Source: Andrena cerasifolii (Eukaryota > Arthropoda > Insecta > Hymenoptera > Andrenidae). From it: a stretch of DNA of 64,000 nt. A program made the position numbers and the translations under genes. The DNA lies in NCBI RefSeq assembly GCF_050908995.1, contig NC_135126.1:5146001-5210000 (forward strand), in the 5' to 3' direction. The notes beneath the pieces are model-generated. The model was not told the origin of the DNA. It saw only the letters and a program-made list of their open reading frames with translations, and did no database searches. Below, one piece after another: positions 26,640-38,671 of this stretch; within the stretch, counting starts at the first letter, position 1, and every line of letters begins with the position of its first letter.

Positions 26640-28310
26640 TAAAAATTGTACTCTAACAGCCGCCGTGGCGCGACGATTCAGAAGCGTTCGCGCTGTTCGT
26701 TACACCGTTTGGATCGCATTCAAGACGGGGTTAACGATGCCTCGTGAAGTGCGATCCACGGGTGGCCGCGCCTGGCGCGTACCGCGTCGATTCGATTCGC
26801 TCTCGATTCGCCGAATTACTTTTGCCACGCAAACGTTATTAACGAAGGGGCGCGTAGCCGGTGATTTGCCAATTTTTCGGCGTCGAGGGCCGCCCGCGAA
26901 GCTGCGGACGAGCGCGTGCCCGTGTACAGCCATCGGGGATCGCCGATGCACGCGTGGTCGCGCATATCTGTCGATATCGGGGCAGCCGAGTTTTCGCCAG
27001 CCGTTGATCCGTGCTTTTGCGCGGGCACATCGCGGGATTTACGGGCGCAGCGAGCGTAGGAAGCCAGAAGGCGATCCGTCGCGAGAAACATTACACACTT
27101 ACGGCATTCCACATTTCTCCGGGGCGCCTCGAATAAAGCCGCGCTGATCGCGCTCGCCCGCCCCTGCCAAGCAGGTAATTGCCCGAAGAGAAAGAAGAAG
27201 AAGAAGAAGAAGAAGAAAAAAAACCCGGAGAGACAGAGCCACTCTACGGAGCACTCGCTCGGAAAATCTCCCTAGACCAGGGGACTAACAAAAGCGCAAA
27301 CTGTCCGTCGCTGGGAAAGCGTCCGATTTATCGCCCCATAGCCGTCGACTTCGCGGAATTATCGAGTTAGCTGGTGGCGGAGGCAGGGATTTTATTAGAG
27401 GGCGCGTAGTGCTCTCGATCGTGTCCGCGATTCAGGAACAAGGACGGCCGCGGAGTCATCGGGACGGCCGCGGTAAATAGAAAACGGGTGGCGAGCCGGT
27501 GAAAAGGGACGAAGGGAAAATGAAGAAGGGAGAGAGGCGAATAAAAGGAGGGGGTGAGCCGAGGGGATGTACGCATGTACGCGCTTATACATATTGATAG
27601 GTACCAGGTATACACGCGGATCTACAAGTGCGCGAGTAGGTATCGATACATGGACCGGTTCGTTCTTTACGACAGAGTCGAGCGTTTCCAGGAGAGCCCA
27701 GTGCGACGCGACCGTGTATCCGTGGACCGATCCAGTTTAGACACCCACGTGGCCATTATCCGGGCCCCGGTGTCCGCCGGCCGTGAAAAGAAATCTGTTT
27801 TATTATGCCCGCGACTGTGCTCATATTCCTGACTGAAATCGTTGGCTCCGGACACGGATAACGCCCGTTCCTTGCTGCTCTTTTCGGCCCGTCCGCGGGG
27901 CACGCCGAAGAACGAGCGCCGGGATTGGAACGGGCGTGGAACGAGGGGCAGAGAGACGGATAGCTGGGATGTAGGTATCAATAGCCGGGGGTATATAGGT
28001 GCGCGCTAAGAGACAGAGACCGGTTCACGCTTTACGACAATGTAACCGTACTATTCGCAGGACTCAATAGATAGGATCTATACTTACGCTCGAGGAGCGA
28101 TCCGGCGCGAACGCCTACGCGCGGTCTCCATTATCCGTGTCGCGTTACGGTTTTGAGACGGGGAGCGCGGGGCGAGCTTGGAAATTGATTCCCTTTCTGC
28201 GGGTATCGATAACTTTCGTACGAAAGTTTGCGTATCGGCTTCGTATCGACGGTCCATCCTCGAGTACCATTTTTGGGCGCTCGAGTCAGGGACGAGGTGG
28301 ATGGATTTTG
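26640..28310. other. GC- and CpG-rich block
   Basis: High GC and CpG. Long overlapping ORFs on both strands (for example plus 26,665-27,147) have Arg-rich, low-information translations and no domain, as expected by chance in GC-rich DNA. It contains a (GAA)n tract. Regulatory or ncRNA function is possible but not shown. Confidence 0.45.
27187..27222. repeat. (GAA)n microsatellite
   Basis: A run of GAA/AAG triplets ending in an A-tract, within a GC-rich block. Confidence 0.9.
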
Positions 28311-28312
28311 TC

Positions 28313-28740
28313 CGGGGGGATTTATGGGGCGAGGCGAAGGGAATTTTGAATATCAGGGGATTTGGAGAGACGGAGGGGAGATTGGATGAAAATGCTTTTA
28401 AAAATGTAGCGATAAGGGATCCTTTTGTTACTTTTAGAATTCAGGAGTTTGCAGTAAGAGGAGTGCAGCTCCATTTTTTACTGTTCTTGAGCTATCAAGT
28501 GGAATGTATGTAGAAAAATTCTACTTCGTTTGGAGTATGTTTGATGGAAATCTGATAATAAATGAGCGATTTATTGCGAATTTTGGAAATGCAAGTATTA
28601 CTGTTTTGGCGATTTCTTACTCACTCCCTACACCAGAGTATAAATTTGTAAGAATTTATATTCCAACCCTCTCCCCCCTTTGCTTAAGTAATATATTTTA
28701 CATCGCTTTTTTCAGTTAATAAAATTCTTTGAAAGGTTTA
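28313..28740. repeat. Interspersed repeat, family R1 copy 1 (uninterrupted)
   Basis: Matches 34,973-36,212 in direct orientation over its whole length, starting at GGATTTAT(A/G)GGGCGAGGCGAAGG and running past ATGTTTGATGGAAATCTGA and ATGAGCGATTTATTGCGAA. This copy lacks the 761-bp insertion of the other and so shows the empty target site near 28,517. Family unknown; no coding potential. Confidence 0.8.
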
Positions 28741-29883
28741 TATACCTGCATATCGTTTTTGGGGCTACTCGTATTGACAATTAGGTTAAAAAAGATATTA
28801 CGCAAGGCCTCTCCCTTACTTTTAAGAAAATGTAAGAAATTCGCGACCACCTCTCTCCTCGCCAAAGCCTTACGTAATTTAAGAGGTCATTCTACTTTGA
28901 ACCGCCGAAAAATTAAGCTATTTTTAAAGATATTTTTCTGTGTAAATGCAACATATAATGAAATAAATCCTTTTGGAATTTATTAAGCTACTCTTATATT
29001 ATACAAAAAAAAATTAAAAAGACTTTTTGCAATTTGTTTTAATTGTTTTTTTACAGTGTCAATATGGCACCTAAAAAAAGAGTTACGTTCATGGCGTAGG
29101 TGATTTCCCGGCTCAGGCTTATCCGAAACAAGAACTTCAAGCAGGCTTATGGGTACCCTCCGGTCAAAACGTTTGAAAAAATATGTGATTTTCATAAATT
29201 AAAAAAAAAAGAAACTGAACAACAGACAGTAAAGCCGGGAATCCAACGGGAAGTTAAGCTAAGCTGTGTTACGCGATGCTTCAGCTTAGCTTTTGGTAGA
29301 AACGGTTCCATAAGAATGTATTGAAGCTAATTTTTTTAAAAGGTAGCATGACATAGCATAGCATCGCGTAGCATTGCTTAAAAGCTTTTTGGACATTATT
29401 ACTACATATTTGAAGAAAAAACAAAAAAGTTATTGTTTGAATTTTATCAATTTTTGCATTAGACATGCAGCATTCATTGTTATGCATTTCGGATTCTTTA
29501 AGAATGTAGAAAACTTTCGTTGCCAGCCAGGTCCAAAATTGACCATTTCTACAATTGTATATCTTATTTAAGGGATGCCGCGGAGTTGAAGTGTCCTACA
29601 TAATTCTAAATCAAAACCGCCAGATCGCTTCGATATCTGAAATGTGTAATGAGTTATTAAAGACCTATCAGCGACGTCGCGACTTCAGACGGCTTTAATA
29701 TGAATTGCAGTTCTACCTAAAGACCAAAATTTAACGCTAATAGCACCTCCGCGACTATTGATGTCACACGGAATTCGAGTATATATAGTTACCGTTTCCC
29801 CTCTAGATCAATGAACCACCTACACAAACAAATCTTCCGTACTTTCGAACCACACAACAGAAAAAAAAATACCTGCACAGGCT
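28741..29883. other. AT-rich intergenic DNA with weak hairpin and TATA-like motif
   Basis: No gene recognised. Around 29,230-29,380 the words GTTACGCGATGC and GCATCGCGTAGC form an imperfect inverted pair. Near 29,780 a TATATATAG motif precedes a C-rich stretch but no reading frame follows, so it is not called a promoter. Confidence 0.45.
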
Positions 29884-30613
29884 GAACGGGGCAGCCTGAT
29901 TTAGAACGTTGAAAAAAGTTGATTTTCGCGAATTCTTTTAACAAAGAAAAATAAATTCGATCTTTCCAAAACTTTGGGAGTATTTTAATACGTATTTATA
30001 CGATGTAATACAAAATTTAGTTGACAAATTTCAAGTTTGTCACGCCGAAATTGATTAATCATAATTAATGCGTCTCGCCGCTGAAATTCTGAAATGGCAG
30101 GCAAAAAAAAGCTTTTAATTGTGGCCCGAAATAAAAGAACCTAAATGTTTCTTAATTTTCACGAACTTACATCGTCGATGAAGTAAAGAAATGAGAGAAT
30201 GTCTGGAATTGACGAAATTATGGGACATTAAAGAAAAACTTACGATTTTGACGAAAAATTTCGATGGTTTTCTGCCAAAAACATGGTATAATTTAATTTT
30301 TTCATACACGTTTTTAATTCATCGACGATGCCTGGTCATTATTTAATTAAAAAGCCCCGGGAAAAGTCGATCGGTCTAGTGTTTGTGCTACCTTTCCCAC
30401 CATTTCCGCAATTCCAGTGGCGAGATACATCAATGATTAATCAATCTCGGCGCCACAAACTTCAAATTTGTCAATTAAAATTTTGTTGTAGTATAGTATA
30501 TACGTACATGAAAATACCCCTAAAGTTTTGGAAGGATCGAAGTTACTTCTCTATGTTAAAAAAATTCTCGAAAATCAGCTTTTAGCAGCGTCCCAAACTG
30601 GGTCGTTCCCTTA
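29884..30613. mobile_element. Foldback element with ~215-bp inverted arms
   Basis: The left arm 29,884-30,097 and right arm about 30,398-30,613 are imperfect reverse complements. Shared blocks include GTTGATTTTCG/CGAAAATCAGC, CCAAAACTTT, TGACAAATTT.AAGTTTGT and GATTGATTAATCAT. The ~300-base centre also contains ATCGTCGATGAA and TTCATCGACGAT as an inner inverted pair. No ORF of known type. Confidence 0.8.
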
Positions 30614-31310
30614 AACGAGGCACGTTCCCTTCTTGTCAAATTAAAACGTTCCCTTTTAATCTGACTTCTTAAGCCTCCCTTGGCCTACCGCCGTGCACTA
30701 ATCCCGTTCGAGGTATCGATACCGTTTCTCGGGCAAATTTTTAATCGTACGCCGCGGCCACGGAAACGCGACTCGCGGTGGGCGGTCCGCGATAACGGAG
30801 CATAGAATTATATGGTAATTCGAACCATAGAAATTACATTGACGAATCGTTCCAGGATACACCGGGTATCAAGCTTTCCGTAGCTCGTTCCGCGCCCGGC
30901 ATATTTTATTCGCGGCTCGAATGAAAATCGCGGGCGTCACGTGGTCGATGCAATTATCGCGATAAGTATTACCCCCCGCCGTATAAATTCTGACGCGATA
31001 ACACGGAAAAAAGTATTACAATCGAATGGAACGGAGATGAGAAACTGGGAGCGGCGGGGTGGAGGAGGGCGAACCACCATTGTCGAGGGATACAGGTACG
31101 TAACTCGATAAAACGTGGGCGAGGAGCAGCGTTACCGAATATCTTTCCTCGCCCGTTTCTCCTGCTTTTTATTATCGAGAGCTGAACGTTATGGAAATCG
31201 AAACGAACCGCGCGAGGCAAACACACGAACGATCGGAAGGAATTACGGACAGGCCGGCCGGGCCCGCCCGCGATACGGACGGCTCCGTTTCAAGCTGGTC
31301 TCGAAAGTTG
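30614..31310. other. Moderately GC-rich intergenic block
   Basis: CpG-rich toward the centre, with no recognisable gene. It ends at the 51-bp tandem array. Confidence 0.45.
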
Positions 31311-31319
31311 CGTCATCTA

Positions 31320-31467
31320 CGATCTATATTATCTGGGATCTAGATGCATTTAATTCGCGAAGGAGATCTATGATCTATATGATCTGGGATCTAGATGCAT
31401 TTAATTCGCGAAGGAGATCGACGATCTATATTATCTGGGATCTAGATGCATTTAATTCGCGAAGGTA
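31320..31467. repeat. 51-bp tandem repeat, three copies
   Basis: A unit beginning GATCTATAT(T/G)ATCTGGGAT and ending AATTCGCGAAGG repeats at 31,321, 31,372 and 31,423 with only a few differences. Being a multiple of three, it gives a 17-residue repeat in translation, but nothing suggests the frame is used. Confidence 0.93.
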
Positions 31468-31796
31468 AATATGGCGCGTTTATAATAAACCTCCATTCAA
31501 GGCTCGATGTGCGGGGGTGGAAGCAGAGCAACTGGCCAGATCAGCGAGGGCGGAGAAATTGGTAGAAAAAGAAAATTAAGATCAATGAGAAACAATAAAA
31601 AAGTAAAACGTTTTGAAGCAGCGGTAAAAAAGTAGGTACATGTTTGAATTGTATATCAAATTTATAAATTGTTTTTAAATCAGCCATGAGAGTTAGAAGA
31701 TTTCTTAAAGTTGAAAATGCTTTTAAAACTTTTTCTAATGTATTCTGTGATTTTGTGTTGACGCTGTTTTTTATTGATTGCTTAAAATATATATTA
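31468..31796. other. AT-rich spacer, no gene seen
   Basis: Short AT-rich stretch between the 51-bp array and the next inverted repeat. Nothing was recognised in it. Confidence 0.5.
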
Positions 31797-32128
31797 AAAA
31801 AATTGTGTTAAACGATTTTATTAAAAATGTAGTAGAAACTAAATTAAAATGCACTAATAACTAAAAAATAATACTTTTCTTTTACTTCAATTTTGATGGT
31901 GTTAATATCAATTTAAATAAAATCGTGGGGCACGATATTTCACAACAGGAAGTTAATCACTTTAATACTTCAACTTCTGGTTGCACGTGGTGCCCCACGA
32001 TTTTATTTAAATTGATATTAACACCATCAAAATTCAAGTACAAGAAAAGAATTATTTTTTAGTTTTTAGTGCATTTTAATTTAGTTTTCACTACATTTTT
32101 AATAAAATCATTTAACATAAAATTTTTT
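31797..32128. mobile_element. Near-perfect hairpin (MITE-like inverted repeat, ~138-bp arms)
   Basis: The left arm 31,797-31,933 and right arm 31,990-32,128 are close reverse complements. They run inward from AAATTxxGTTAAA(C/T)GATTTTATTAAAAATGTAGT to GATATTAACACC and GTGCCCCACG at the centre, with a 56-base loop holding a smaller GAAGT/ACTTC hairpin. The tight match suggests a recent foldback or MITE, or a transcript that folds into long double-stranded RNA. Confidence 0.85.
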
Positions 32129-34972
32129 TCTATATATTTTTTATTTTCTAGTTTTTAGTGTTTGTGGATTTACATTTCACAGCTCAGGCTTCTTTACAAG
32201 TATCTTTTATTGCTGTATACAGTTCAACAGTTTGCTTAAACGTTGTAGTGCTACAGTCACTAAAAAATAATTCTCTTCTTGTACTACAATTTCGATGATG
32301 TTTTAGTTTAGGTTTTAGATTTACTATAAGAACACACGTGACAGATAATTTCTCGAAAAATTGTGTATTTTCGGTAATCGCGATGCGACTAGCGACCAGA
32401 ACGCGAGTGGCTGATTTCAAGTCTTTTGGATTTGTGGTTATGGGTTACATTCATTGATGACTGGGTAATTTTCACCCGCTCGTGGTTAATTTTTTTTTAA
32501 AATATTGTATTGTCATCCAAACTACGCACGCCTGCAAAGTTTCAAGACAATTGAATAGTTGGAAGTGGGCCATTTGAGTTGCCAGATTTGAACCATACAA
32601 ACAAACAAACAGCGGATCGAAGCTGAATAAAATCGTTTAAAAAGGAACCTACGTCCTACCTATATATTTTATTCCATTTCGTCATTGTTTTTTTATGAAT
32701 ATTACAATTTTTATACAACTGAGGTGGGAGACGCGAGGGCGATAATAAAATGTACGTCTAAGTAAACGCAACAAAATAATGTTTATAAGAAGATATGCAA
32801 CACGCAAACCTTCTGTATAAACCTGACGAGCGAACAAAAAGCACAACCATTCAAGACGCTCACTCGTAACCGAATGCCTGGTCAACGGTCGCATTCCTTC
32901 CGACTCCGAAGGAAACGCGCACCCCGCGCAAAAACCAGGAAAAACCCCGAGTCACGAAAAAGGGGAGGTTCCGTCGCCTGGCAAAGTCCAAACACCAAGG
33001 CCACGAAACCTTCGTTTCAACTTTACGACCCCATGCCCGGTCGCCTACTTCTCCGCTCGAAACCCAAAGCTACGCACGCCACAAAGCAATAGACCTTCCT
33101 TATTCAACAGATGCCTACAAAAAGTTTCACCTACTGTAAAAAATTACACCTTAAAATAATATAAACAGCGGCAAAAAAACATTTTCGCCCATAGCGACCG
33201 TGGAGCTACTCAGATCGAGCTCTGCTCCAGTCGACAAAAGCTCTCGTACAATTACTCGAACATTTGGAATTAAATGCGGGGTTGCGTTGCCTTTAGAACT
33301 CTTACGAGTTGCTTCGCGAATTAACAGTGACTCGTCCAAGGGATCGTCCGCGACCGCGTCTCTTTATTCGATCGACTCGCGCCGATTCTTGGCAGCACTT
33401 GTTCCACGGAGTGTTAATAGATTGATGAATAAAATGGAGGACGTAGGACTTTACAAACAATGGGGCAGGGTGGTGGTTGTAGGGCTTCGAGTATTAATTG
33501 AAACAGCGCCACCGCTGCGGGGGTTGGAGAATATTTTTTCATTGTCGGTCCCGTGCGTCGACGCGGGAATATTGTACTGGCCGCGGCGGTGTTCGTTATT
33601 TAAAAAGAAATAAATGTATCTAGTCGAAGAGGAGGGTGGGGCTGGCGGCCGCGCGTTGTTTAATTAAGTAAATGACAACGGCGCCGCGGAGCATCGGTGA
33701 AATCCTATTGAACTTGTCGTTTCTGTCACGCTCCCCGGCACAATGCACGGAACGCAACGGGCGCTGTCGTGCGAATCAAGTTTATCAGCCCGCCATTGTA
33801 TATAATACAAATTAAACGGGGTCGTATCGTTCCCGTGGCCCGTATACGTCACTCGCCGCAGTGCCACCCCCTCCGACCAAGTTGGAAGCTGCACGCGCTA
33901 AACGGCGAAAATCGAACGATCCGACGAAAACGGATCGTCCCCCTATCAGTCCGCCTAGCCGAGGGAATTCTTCGAGAAACGTTGCTAGCGCTAGGGACGC
34001 TGCTAACGATTATCGATAAGATATGAATACTTTATTGGGGATGAAATTATTCGGCGAGTGCTCGCGGAAGGCCTGCGTCAACTTTCCTTGAAATTAAAAA
34101 CCTTCGGAAGATAATTTAGGCGCGCTTAATTTATTGCTCTTACCGGCAGCTTTAAATAATCGCGCGCGGTGTTGAGAAGAGGCTATTCGTATCTAGATGC
34201 TCACTCCGTATCGCCCGCGTCATTTCTGATGGACATGTAATCGAGACTTCTCATAATTCATTGTCCGGTCTCGGTTTATCCGGCAACGCGAACGGGGAAA
34301 CGACGATGCAACGATGGTCCGGGCACGGTGCGCAAATACGTACGCTTTTAAATACAGGATATTTATTTCCTAGCGGAGTTTAACGCCTGGTTTTAAAACC
34401 AAACATTCGCTGGGGATAAAAACCGTGTCTCTACGTAGCTACGTACTAGACTGCGGTAATGAAAGTTTCATGAGCTCCGAGGATGTTGCATTAGCTTCTC
34501 TATTCCATCGTGTAATCGGATTCAGGTGCGCTTTAATTACTTTCGAATGGGAGTACCTGTAGGAATAACAAAGAATTACGAAGACGCCCTGTGTCGTATG
34601 TTAAATTCGCTAAGCGCCAGCGAATCGTGGCAGTTCTCCCTCGTATTACAAGCCGGTGATATATCACAGTGCACTCAAGATATTACACACGCTGAACCCA
34701 CTTATAAACATTTCTATGTATCTTGAACTCAACCTCCCCGCATGAATCTTCCCGATCCCACGTCAATTCTCCAACCATTTGTCTTCTGCTCTTCTATTAT
34801 TGTTGATAATCTGTACTCTCGCATATTCTAAGTACGACAATGAAATTGTCTCGGTGATTACGAGAGTGGTGTAAATCATGTAATTTTCGTTTGGGGCCGG
34901 CTTTAAATTACGCAAAGGTAACTTTGCCGATTTCTTACAGCGTACTTTTCTGCGGTGGGGTCCTTGCGGAAG
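32129..34972. other. Intergenic, mixed composition; possible retroelement tail near 32,450-32,640
   Basis: Around 32,530-32,620 the text TGCAAAGTTTCAAGACAATTG..ATACAAACAAACAAACAG resembles the tails of many arthropod non-LTR or SINE copies; this rests on resemblance only. 33,180-34,320 is richer in GC and CpG, with domain-less ORFs on both strands. No gene is supported. Confidence 0.4.
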
Positions 34973-36212
34973 GGATTTATAGGGCGAGGCGAAGGGAATT
35001 TTGAATATCAGTGGATTTGAAGATGGTGGGGGGAGATTGGATGAAAATGCTCTGGAAATTGTAGCGACAAGGGAATCCCTTGTAGGGATCCCTTTGTTAC
35101 GCTTAAAATTGAGGACTTTGCGGTAAGAGGAGCGCAGCTCCACTTTTGACAGTTTTTGAGTTTTATCACGTGGAATATAGGTATGTGAAAAAATTCTGGG
35201 GTAGACCGGGGGCGGTTTTAACAGGGGGCGAATGTAACACGTTAAATATGTCGAAACATGTAATAGATATTAATACCGATTTTGGATATATGGTGAACAA
35301 TGATATTGGGAACATACGCATCCATGTCCTAGGAGTACAGCCACGCAATGGACATTGATGGTGAACAAAATAACTTTTCCATACCCGAAAGTAACTTTTT
35401 CTAACTGACTTAAAATTGGAATATAAATACTGCCTTTGCAAGTATGTGCTTTTTCGATTTTTTAGCCTGTAATTGCACCTTTTTTAAAGTAGTACTGATC
35501 GTTACTTAGCACTTTTTTGGATTTTTAGGATTGAGCAGATGAAGAATGCACCAGCCAAAACGTGTTTTATTTCTACCACAACTGCGATACCACATAATTG
35601 GTTATAGATTTTACTTTTTTCATTTATTATATTATTTATTCGTTTATAAAAATATTTATTGATTTAAATTATAATTTAAATCAATAATTGTTTTAATTTT
35701 GTAAGGTTAAATTTGCGCTACTATCGACTCCACGCAGTGTTACAACCGACCCGGGGTCAGGGACCGTTGTAACACTTTACACGCTTCTCATTTTTTATTA
35801 ACAACTTGGATATCACTTGACATATAGCGAAACTGTTGTGACTCAATGACGTCAAATAACTAAGTAACATTTCCGTATAAGAGTTTTTGTTGTATATGTA
35901 ACAGTTGCTACGTAATCGCATTCCAAACACAAAGTGTTACTATCGCCCCCGGTCTACCCTACTTTGTTTGGCGCATGTTTGATGGAAATCTGAAAACAAA
36001 TGAGCGATTTATTGCGAATTTTGAAAATGCACCCATTAGTGTTTTGGGGCCGTCCTTAAATTATGTGATAGGTAATTTTGGCGATTTCTTACCCCCTCTG
36101 TGCCCAAGTATAAGAATTCGCAAGATTTTATATTCCAACACTCTCCCCCTTCCTTACGTAATATTTTTTACATTGCCCACATTTTTGCAGTTATTAGAAT
36201 TCTTTTAAAGGC
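34973..36212. repeat. Interspersed repeat, family R1 copy 2 (split by an inserted element)
   Basis: Segments 34,973-35,198 and 35,960-36,212 together match 28,313-28,740. Matching resumes exactly at TACTT(T/C)GTTTGG after the insertion. Copy 2 also has a ~40-base segment (about 36,045-36,085) that copy 1 lacks. Confidence 0.8.
35199..35959. mobile_element. TA-target inverted-repeat element (761 bp), GGGTAGACCGGGGGCG ends
   Basis: The termini GGGTAGACCGGGGGCG and CGCCCCCGGTCTACCC are perfect 16-base inverted repeats. The right flank is TA; the left flank is TG, a one-base change from TA. The empty site in the paralogous repeat at 28,517 reads TTCTACTTCG, so a single TA was the target and was duplicated. 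Subterminal words such as GTGTTAC and GTTGTAACAC recur. The interior is non-coding, so the element is non-autonomous, Tc1/mariner/pogo-like. Confidence 0.85.
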
Positions 36213-38188
36213 TTGTATAATTCATTTAACTCGGTTTCATTTGTGCGGTGAAACGTCGTAATATTTTTTATATTTACGTAATATTTTTTTAACCAAATTT
36301 TCCATATGAGTATTCTAATTTTTTAGAATTTTGAAAAGGAATTTTGATTTTCATATAGGTACTTTGCCACTAACAACTTTACCATTCTTGGTAATGTATC
36401 CTTTACCACTATTTCTCCTAATTTTTCACATATGTATTTTCAGCATAATTAAGTATATTTTGAGTTTTCTTCCCTTTTCCCTTTTCTTTTCTCACATCTA
36501 AGGTTAATACATAATACAGAAATGTGTAATTATTTCCTTTCTCACAAATTACTTACATAGAACAAATGACTTACACCACTATCAAGATGAACGTGAAACT
36601 GTCGCGGCTCATTATGAAAGTGGTCTTATGTCATTGCTTACTTAACTGCTATTTTGCAACACTTCTTTCGTAATATTGAAATACAAAACCAGCATAACAT
36701 AAAATAAGAGAAATCTCAATTTGAGGGGTTGCTTTTACTTATACGACCTTCAAAATCACCGGCACAATTCTCTCCCGAATTACACTCAATGTCTAATCAA
36801 CGCTCTTGTAATTTCATCATCATCTAAATCGGTTAACGTCGCGAAAATCGCAAAATTCCCGAAATCAGCGATTTTCTCACCTTATTCTGCGATTTTTAAG
36901 CGTTTATGCTCAGAGCAACGTTAACCGATTTTCACGAAATTTTAAGCAAGTATACAACTTACTTCAATCCACAAACAGGTTTATCGAATTTTCATTACAG
37001 GCTCACAAAAAAGTTGCAAAAACGACATCTACTATTGTTTTTTTTGCTATTCCAACCAATTGCATTTTTTCACAACGACGAAACACGTCACTTAGCAAAC
37101 TAATCCTTCTAACTTCTCAAAAAAATTCATGTCGTTTGGACGAATTCCAAAAAAGATATGCGATCTTAAAAAATGTAAACTTCCTTTCGCCCGCCACTGT
37201 ATTTCGTCACGAATCTCTGTTAACTAACAGTTCAATATGGTGGAAAACAATTGCCAAATGCGCGTTGACTTCTCTCATTTCTTTTCAGAAATAAATATGG
37301 TACTTATACGGTTTTGCCCTGGTATTATAATTATATCTCATAAAAAAAGAAACTACTCCAAAACGCACCAGCATAAACCTGAGAGAAGCTCGGAGTCTTG
37401 CTCCATTGTTCGTCAGCTTCTCGCAACTTGGAACACTTTTATATTAGCGGGCAATTAGACGCACGTCCACGATAAATAATTCGAGCTCCTGGCCGCTATC
37501 TGTTCCCCGGGTTCCCGATTCCAGTTCAGATGGAATGTTCCGTGCAATATTTTGTCGAGTTCCAATCCACGCGTTCCAGCGGATTCGTTGACATCGGCAT
37601 TCTTCCCATTGTCAGTTTCGGTTTGGGACCGTACTTATCGATTAGCCCCGCCGTCTCTTTCCACGATTGTTCCGCTCTTGTCTCCGGTGTCGCATTGGTG
37701 CGCGCCCCAGAAACGCCGCGCTACGCTGGTATGCGAGGCACGGTAATTACGAGGAAACGAGAAGGACTCTGTAGGCGCATCCAACAAACGAACCAACGAA
37801 CGTGGAAGATCCGCAAGGACGTGCTATTCGCTACGAGACAACGATTTTCGGGGGAGCACAGCGCCGACCCTTCACCATGCCGGATCGCCGCAATTTTTCT
37901 CGTGCCACGGCAACGGCGATATGGTATTTATCTCCGTCTCGTTGACGAGGACCGCGTATTAAACCAGCCTTTCCTCCCCCGATACACCGACATGCATCTC
38001 TATTGTACTGGCGTGTACGCGTTGTTATCGAATCCCTTGTTCCGTGCAACTCCTCAAGATCTCTGGTTCTCCTTTTTCTTTGTTCAAATCGAAAGGCACC
38101 GTACAAACGAATAGTGTGGCTTAATCCACGATGAGATTTTACGCGAGACTTTTCTGTCGCGAGGCAAAAATCTGAAAAATAACTATAA
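36213..38188. other. Intergenic; AT-rich, then GC-rich from ~37,440 to 38,110
   Basis: No gene recognised. Near 36,826-36,930 AAATCGGTTAACG and ACGTTAACCGATT form an inverted pair around ~80 bases. The ORF at plus 37,530-38,114 lies in GC-rich DNA and has no domain or splice support. Confidence 0.45.
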
Positions 38189-38671
38189 CGATTTTTATAA
38201 GCCTTGGCGCGATGGATCTATGTCGAAAATGAGGAAATAGGTGTCCGAGCGTTTCTGCCAATGGGCCTTAATAATAGAGATATTTACATCGAAATTATTA
38301 AAAAAAATTTAGCGGGTAAAAATCCCACACAAACCTCGCGTCCGCGGGTGATTTTCTTCAGGAGGCGTTGGGGTGCCTTTTGAAGATGTCTCCACGTTAA
38401 AAAAATTTATAAATTATTTTTTTTATAAATTCTTCTTTTTAACTTGGGGAAATCTTCAAAAGACACCCCAACTCCTTCAGAGGGCAATCCTCCGGGGGCG
38501 CCAGAGTGGTATGGGATTTTTACCCATTAAAACCCCACAGCCACTATGAAATTTTTAATAATTTCCACGTAAATAAATATCTCTATTATTAAGGCCCATT
38601 GGCAGAAACGCTCGGACACCTATTTACTTATTTTCGACGTAGATTCATCGTGCCAAGGCTCATAAAAATCG
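38189..38671. mobile_element. Foldback element with ~210-bp inverted arms
   Basis: The left arm (from CGATTTTTATAAGCCTTGG) and right arm (to CCAAGGCTCATAAAAATCG) are imperfect reverse complements, including the GTGTCCGAGCGTTTCTGCCA block and CCTTAATAATAGAGATATTTA. The centre near 38,400-38,450 is AT-rich. It does not code. Confidence 0.85.

Noticed and set aside
25088..26656. Two mutually similar short ORFs on opposite strands as a gene pair
   Set aside because: They are the two arms of an inverted repeat; no longer frame or domain supports a protein.
26665..27147. 160-codon plus-strand ORF in GC-rich DNA
   Set aside because: Arg-rich, no domain, no splice or start context, with overlapping ORFs on the other strand; expected from low stop density.
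29760..29860. TATA-box promoter near 29,780
   Set aside because: A TATATATAG motif is present but no transcript unit or reading frame follows; AT-rich DNA gives such words by chance.
31320..31467. CRISPR-like array
   Set aside because: The units are contiguous tandem repeats without unique spacers, in a eukaryotic genome.
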